The notes below the pieces were generated by a model, which saw only the letters and a program-made list of their open reading frames with translations, was not told the DNA's origin and did not search any database. From Acanthochlamys bracteata (lineage: Eukaryota > Streptophyta > Magnoliopsida > Pandanales > Velloziaceae): a stretch of 64,000 nucleotides of DNA. The DNA lies in NCBI GenBank assembly GCA_019914995.1, contig CM034127.1:1674001-1738000 (forward strand). Reading direction: 5' to 3'. The position numbers were made by a program, and so were the translations under genes. This document shows positions 60,093 to 64,000 of the stretch, in pieces. Every line of letters begins with the position of its first letter. Within the stretch, counting starts at the first letter, position 1.

Positions 60093-63000
60093 GCAAAAGT
60101 TCATTATTTTACATCCTAGTGGTTGGCACTTGGCAAACTTCACAAACTAGATGCTGATGTTTGCTTCCAGCTTTGTTAGGTTCTAATCTAATAAAAAATA
60201 GTATGAACTAACTTTTTCTCAAAATATTCTGAATGAATAGAACGTGCATTCTTTTTATTCTAATTAACAGTCAAACACCCAAAAACAGGAAATATTTTTT
60301 ACTCGAAACTTGAGAAATAGGGACTTTCAAGAGTAAAAGTTCCCAATAAACAGATATTTTGTATGACACTGAACTGTAAAGTACAACTGTATTTACAGCT
60401 CATTCCACGCTCAAGACTGAGGTTTTCTTAGAAAGCCATCAGGTAACTGTAGAGTTAAGAGACGTACCAACAAATGCCAAGCTACCATGAGCTCTACGAT
60501 GCTGCAAAAGGCAGTAGTTATATTCGAGTCTCTCCTATGATCCCAGCTGCTATCTGCAAATACTCTGAAGTTGAACCTCTTTACCTCCTGTCAAAAGGAT
60601 TGCGATTGAAACTTCTACTCTAGGAAACTACTGAAGGAAGACAGAAAGATGTAAGTAGCAGGTAACATCTTGACACTAAGCTGCAATATGCAAGCGATAA
60701 ACCTCAAATATTTAAATGTATAATTAAATATAATCTAAGTTTGCAAACTTGCAATAAAGGTTCCACCTTTAAGTTTTGGTTTCTCCTTTTTCAAATGTCT
60801 TCTGATACTCTATTATAAGCAGCTCCCTGTAACATATTATTTCCCTTCCATTCCTAATTCATGTTTTCCAGTTTGTTGTAGACAAACGCACAGTTCCAAT
60901 AGATAAAAACACTATTGTCAACTTGGCATTATGTTTGACAAACCGAGAGTATTCAACTATCCCCAGGAGTCAAAACAGTAACCTGAGAGTCTTGGTAACT
61001 GGAAATACCTAACACTACTTTCTAAAGGTGCCATCAGGTTACGTGAATGCTTACAGTAAGAAAAGACATACACAAACAACCTCAGAGTTGAAAACCATTT
61101 TTTTGCAGAATGAATAATAAGAAATAGGAGAACTTATCTGAAATTTGTATTGCTGCCACAGCTAGTTACAGATTGGTCATGACTTGGACCTGATCCTATC
61201 AAGGATTTGAAGATTGTCCTTTAACAGCATTTAGTCATGCTGCATCCTCTCCAAGTGGGTTTCTACCATCATCATTTCTTCCTTCAAGTGGTAAATCTCA
61301 AAATTCTCAAAACTGCGACTATCAAAATTCTTCATATTCCCTGGAGCAACTATGTGGACTCTTAGGGCCTCTCTCATAAGCAACATAATGATGGTGATCT
61401 GCAAGAAAAAATTGGCAAACAAGGAATGCTACCAGCATTAGTTCCAATCTGCAGAACCACACCAAGCTATCACTGAAAGATAGCATCGTTACATCATCTG
61501 TCCTCCTCACTAAATGTATAAAAGTCAGGCATTACGCATTACATATAAACCCCAAATATACATTTTAGAAAATAGGGCAGGGAAGAGGGATTTTGAGTTT
61601 CTAAAAACATTGAACTTTCTGCAGATCTTAGAATCTCTTGGAGCAGGGATTTCAAAACTATGCAAGAAGTGCAGCACATAAAGCAAGAAGACAGTATCTG
61701 TTGCAAGCAAAAGGCAAACAGTCAGGAATAAACAAAAGATAAAATAGCAGGCTAATATCTTCCTGACAGAGGAGAAAATAAATTTGGAAAGTAAATTTTC
61801 TATAAAGTAAGGTTAATAAGGATGGCCCTTTGTTGAAGTATATCACAGTTCCACAATAGAAGGTAGCATGCGTCCCAACTATAGATGTATTACAATGAAG
61901 TTCCATGATGAATTAACCTGCATCAGAATGAAAATCACATAGATATTTTATGGTACAATATGTAGTTGAAGCATATTCTGCATTATCTTGGAGCAGATGG
62001 CTGGTATACGAGTCTGTATTCTTATCAGTCACAGGTGGTGACATCTCCTTCGAACCTGCTGTATGCTCCATTTCTGTAGGTTCCCCATCTGCACTTGCAT
62101 ATCTACTTAGTACTTTGTACAGCCTGTCTTCAAAGTGTATCCATAATATCCATATTGCCATTATTCGCGCGTGTTGGATTAAGCAGCTGCCTACAAAAAT
62201 TTTGGCATAGCGTACTAGTGTAGCTACTGATTATTGATTACGTCAACAGGGAACACTTGCGAGAAAAGAAGTACCTAATCCAACAATGTACCACATCAGA
62301 GTGTCGAACTCGATTCAGAAAACAAACATAATCTGAAGCAAAGGTGCAGAAGTTGGGTTAATCATTGTTGTATTTAGCCCTTTAAGGTTTAAGTTTAAGT
62401 CAAACCAGACAACATTGTCAGGAGTCTAATCATCATTTACAGTAATTTTTCCGCAGTCCTTGTTGTATTCGGTAAATTCTGTTTGTTGGAATTGCTTAGC
62501 GCAACGGGCAAGTGACCTATAAGGCTATAACTGGACGCGAAGAAAGGATACTAACGAAAACTGCACTTAGGCCTCGATTTGTACCCAGCCCACGAAGTTC
62601 ATGGTTTGTTATCCCGTTCAGCAGCAGTAGCACCAGCAGCTTTCTGTAATTCCAACATCACATGCAACAAAAGCTATGCGATTTACTATTTTATTTTTCC
62701 AACAAAGCTTATTCCTATATTCTTTTCTAATCCTACTCAAAAAGAAAGGAGTTTCACTGGTGTTCTTTGATTTATTAATTGAATTGATCCAAATGTGGGT
62801 CTATGAAACTTTGACAGAATCAGAGTCCAGATCCAATACCTAATCATTTTATTCAACAAAAGGCGTCTTTTTTTAGCTTAGATGCAATCTTGAAACTCGT
62901 GCTTTTCTTTGGGGATGTTTCTTTTCTAATAATTTATTTTTTATCAAATATTATTTTTTTATTTATTTTTGATAATTAAAAAATATAATTTTTTTAATAT

Positions 63001-64000
63001 AATAACTAATTTTTAATAATTAATTTTTAATCCAAAAAAGTATAACTTCTTTTCCTTTTGTACTTTTGTTTTTACAATTAGCTTTGTTGAAATTAAACGT
63101 TCAATCAGTGAAACATGAATGATACTAATAGCTGTGGGAAAAGATTGCAGTAACAGAGTTAATTATGAGCCGCAGCAAATGAATCAACAGCTCATTCCCG
63201 TAAGCACTGACAACAAAGATACTAAGATAATTCATCAAGACAATTCATCAAGCAAATATTAGTTATAAAATACGATTAACGATAACCAAAAAAACAATAT
63301 TGCTTGTGACCGTTCTCGTGATCCTTGAGCGTGTCTCTACTTCCCTCGTGAGTGTGGTTTTTATTCACGGAGAGCAAATGATCACGTAGTTGTCTGAGGA
63401 TGAAAATTTTTAATAAAGTTAAGAAAAAAAATTTTCTTCCTCATAACTACGAAGGACGTGGAGAGAGTTGCAGCTAAGTTTATGTGTCGATCTGTAGACA
63501 CCTTCTATTATTCACTGCTTTGTCGACAACATGCAGCTTTTTAGAAGGTGTTAGTTTTAGAAATTCTTTTAAAATATTTTTAAAAATATTTTAGGACAAA
63601 TATATTTTAAAAATTATTTTATTTTAAAAAATAAAAATAAATAATAATATAATTTTAAAATATTGAATTTTTAGTATTTTATAAATTAAAAAGTTTAACA
63701 AAACATAAATTATTAAAAATAAGTATTATTAGACGAGCTCTTAAGTTATGATTTATGACTACCTTGTTTCTGCAATTTTAAAGGTCCTCGTAATTCCTAA
63801 AGTAATTTTAGGTACCCGAATAAACAAAATGCAAACGAAGAGTTATAAATTCACGAATATGTTGGTGAAACAGATGGTCAAGATTACGGGTCCAGTGCGT
63901 TACATTACGATAATGACGACTGCGACAATGCTGCTCTTGAAAATGACAGTTTGTCCAAGCGCGAAAAATAAATAATTAGACGGTTACTCCCGGTTATAAT
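60093..64000. other. No defensible gene; possible exon remnants on the minus strand
   Basis: The first 150 bp are probably dioxygenase 3' untranslated region. On the minus strand, several pieces have coding character next to splice-like sites. These include 62180-61915 (LIQHARIMAIWILWIHFEDR and a polar tail), 61690-61625 and 61400-61231 (ending ...THLERMQHD and a stop), and 62660-62576 (ELQKAAGATAAERDNKP, stop). I could not join them into one phase-consistent model or name a family. AT-rich MITE-like sequence is at about 62930-63010 and 63550-63740. Confidence 0.35.

Noticed and set aside
1..64000. tRNA, rRNA or known small nuclear RNA genes
   Set aside because: I looked for tRNA B-box-like GGTTCRANNCC motifs with a matching A box and found no convincing pair; no rRNA or snRNA core was seen. 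A covariance-model scan would be needed to exclude them.

Overview
This window is nuclear DNA of a flowering plant, most likely a eudicot. Genes are split by short GT-AG introns and separated by AT-rich spacers. The protein families include plant-specific ones: GPI-anchored arabinogalactan protein, phytocyanin, SHAQKYF MYB and a plastid RPL19 remnant. Nothing looks bacterial, viral or organellar. I rebuilt gene models by hand from splice sites and reading phase. Eight models close without internal stops: VAP 232 aa, AGP 183 aa, phytocyanin 176 aa, FAD monooxygenase 445 aa, RAB1-type GTPase 202 aa, RWD-RING protein 360 aa, MYB 276 aa and enoyl-CoA hydratase 318 aa.

Layout. 0-9 kb: a minus-strand gene of unknown family running off the left edge, a VAP27-type ER membrane protein gene (minus), and a remnant of a plastid ribosomal protein L19 gene. 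9-14.5 kb: a gene-free AT-rich island packed with short MITE-like elements, one of them a hAT-type element with a perfect 8-bp target duplication. 14.6-19.6 kb: three cell-surface loci, namely an arabinogalactan protein (plus), a decayed phytocyanin and an intact phytocyanin (both minus). 21.8-38.2 kb: the main gene-dense block, with an FAD monooxygenase (plus), a RAB1/RABD2 GTPase (plus), an RWD-RING ubiquitin ligase (plus) and a one-repeat MYB factor (minus). 38-43 kb: AT-rich spacer. 43-50.7 kb: an unusual minus-strand transcript candidate whose presumed long intron contains about 4.9 kb of diverged tandem repeats. 50.8-53.8 kb: transposon-derived sequence. 53.8-60.1 kb: a mitochondrial-type enoyl-CoA hydratase (plus), then a 2-oxoglutarate-dependent dioxygenase (plus) that carries a frameshift. 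60.1-64 kb: no gene I can defend.

The genes do not form a pathway or operon; they are ordinary neighbours on a plant chromosome. I see no clear new biological system. The most unusual items are the 45-50 kb degenerate tandem array inside a probable non-coding or small-ORF transcription unit, the single frameshift in an otherwise well-preserved dioxygenase, and two related TAGTTG-ended inverted-repeat elements, one carrying gene-like internal sequence.
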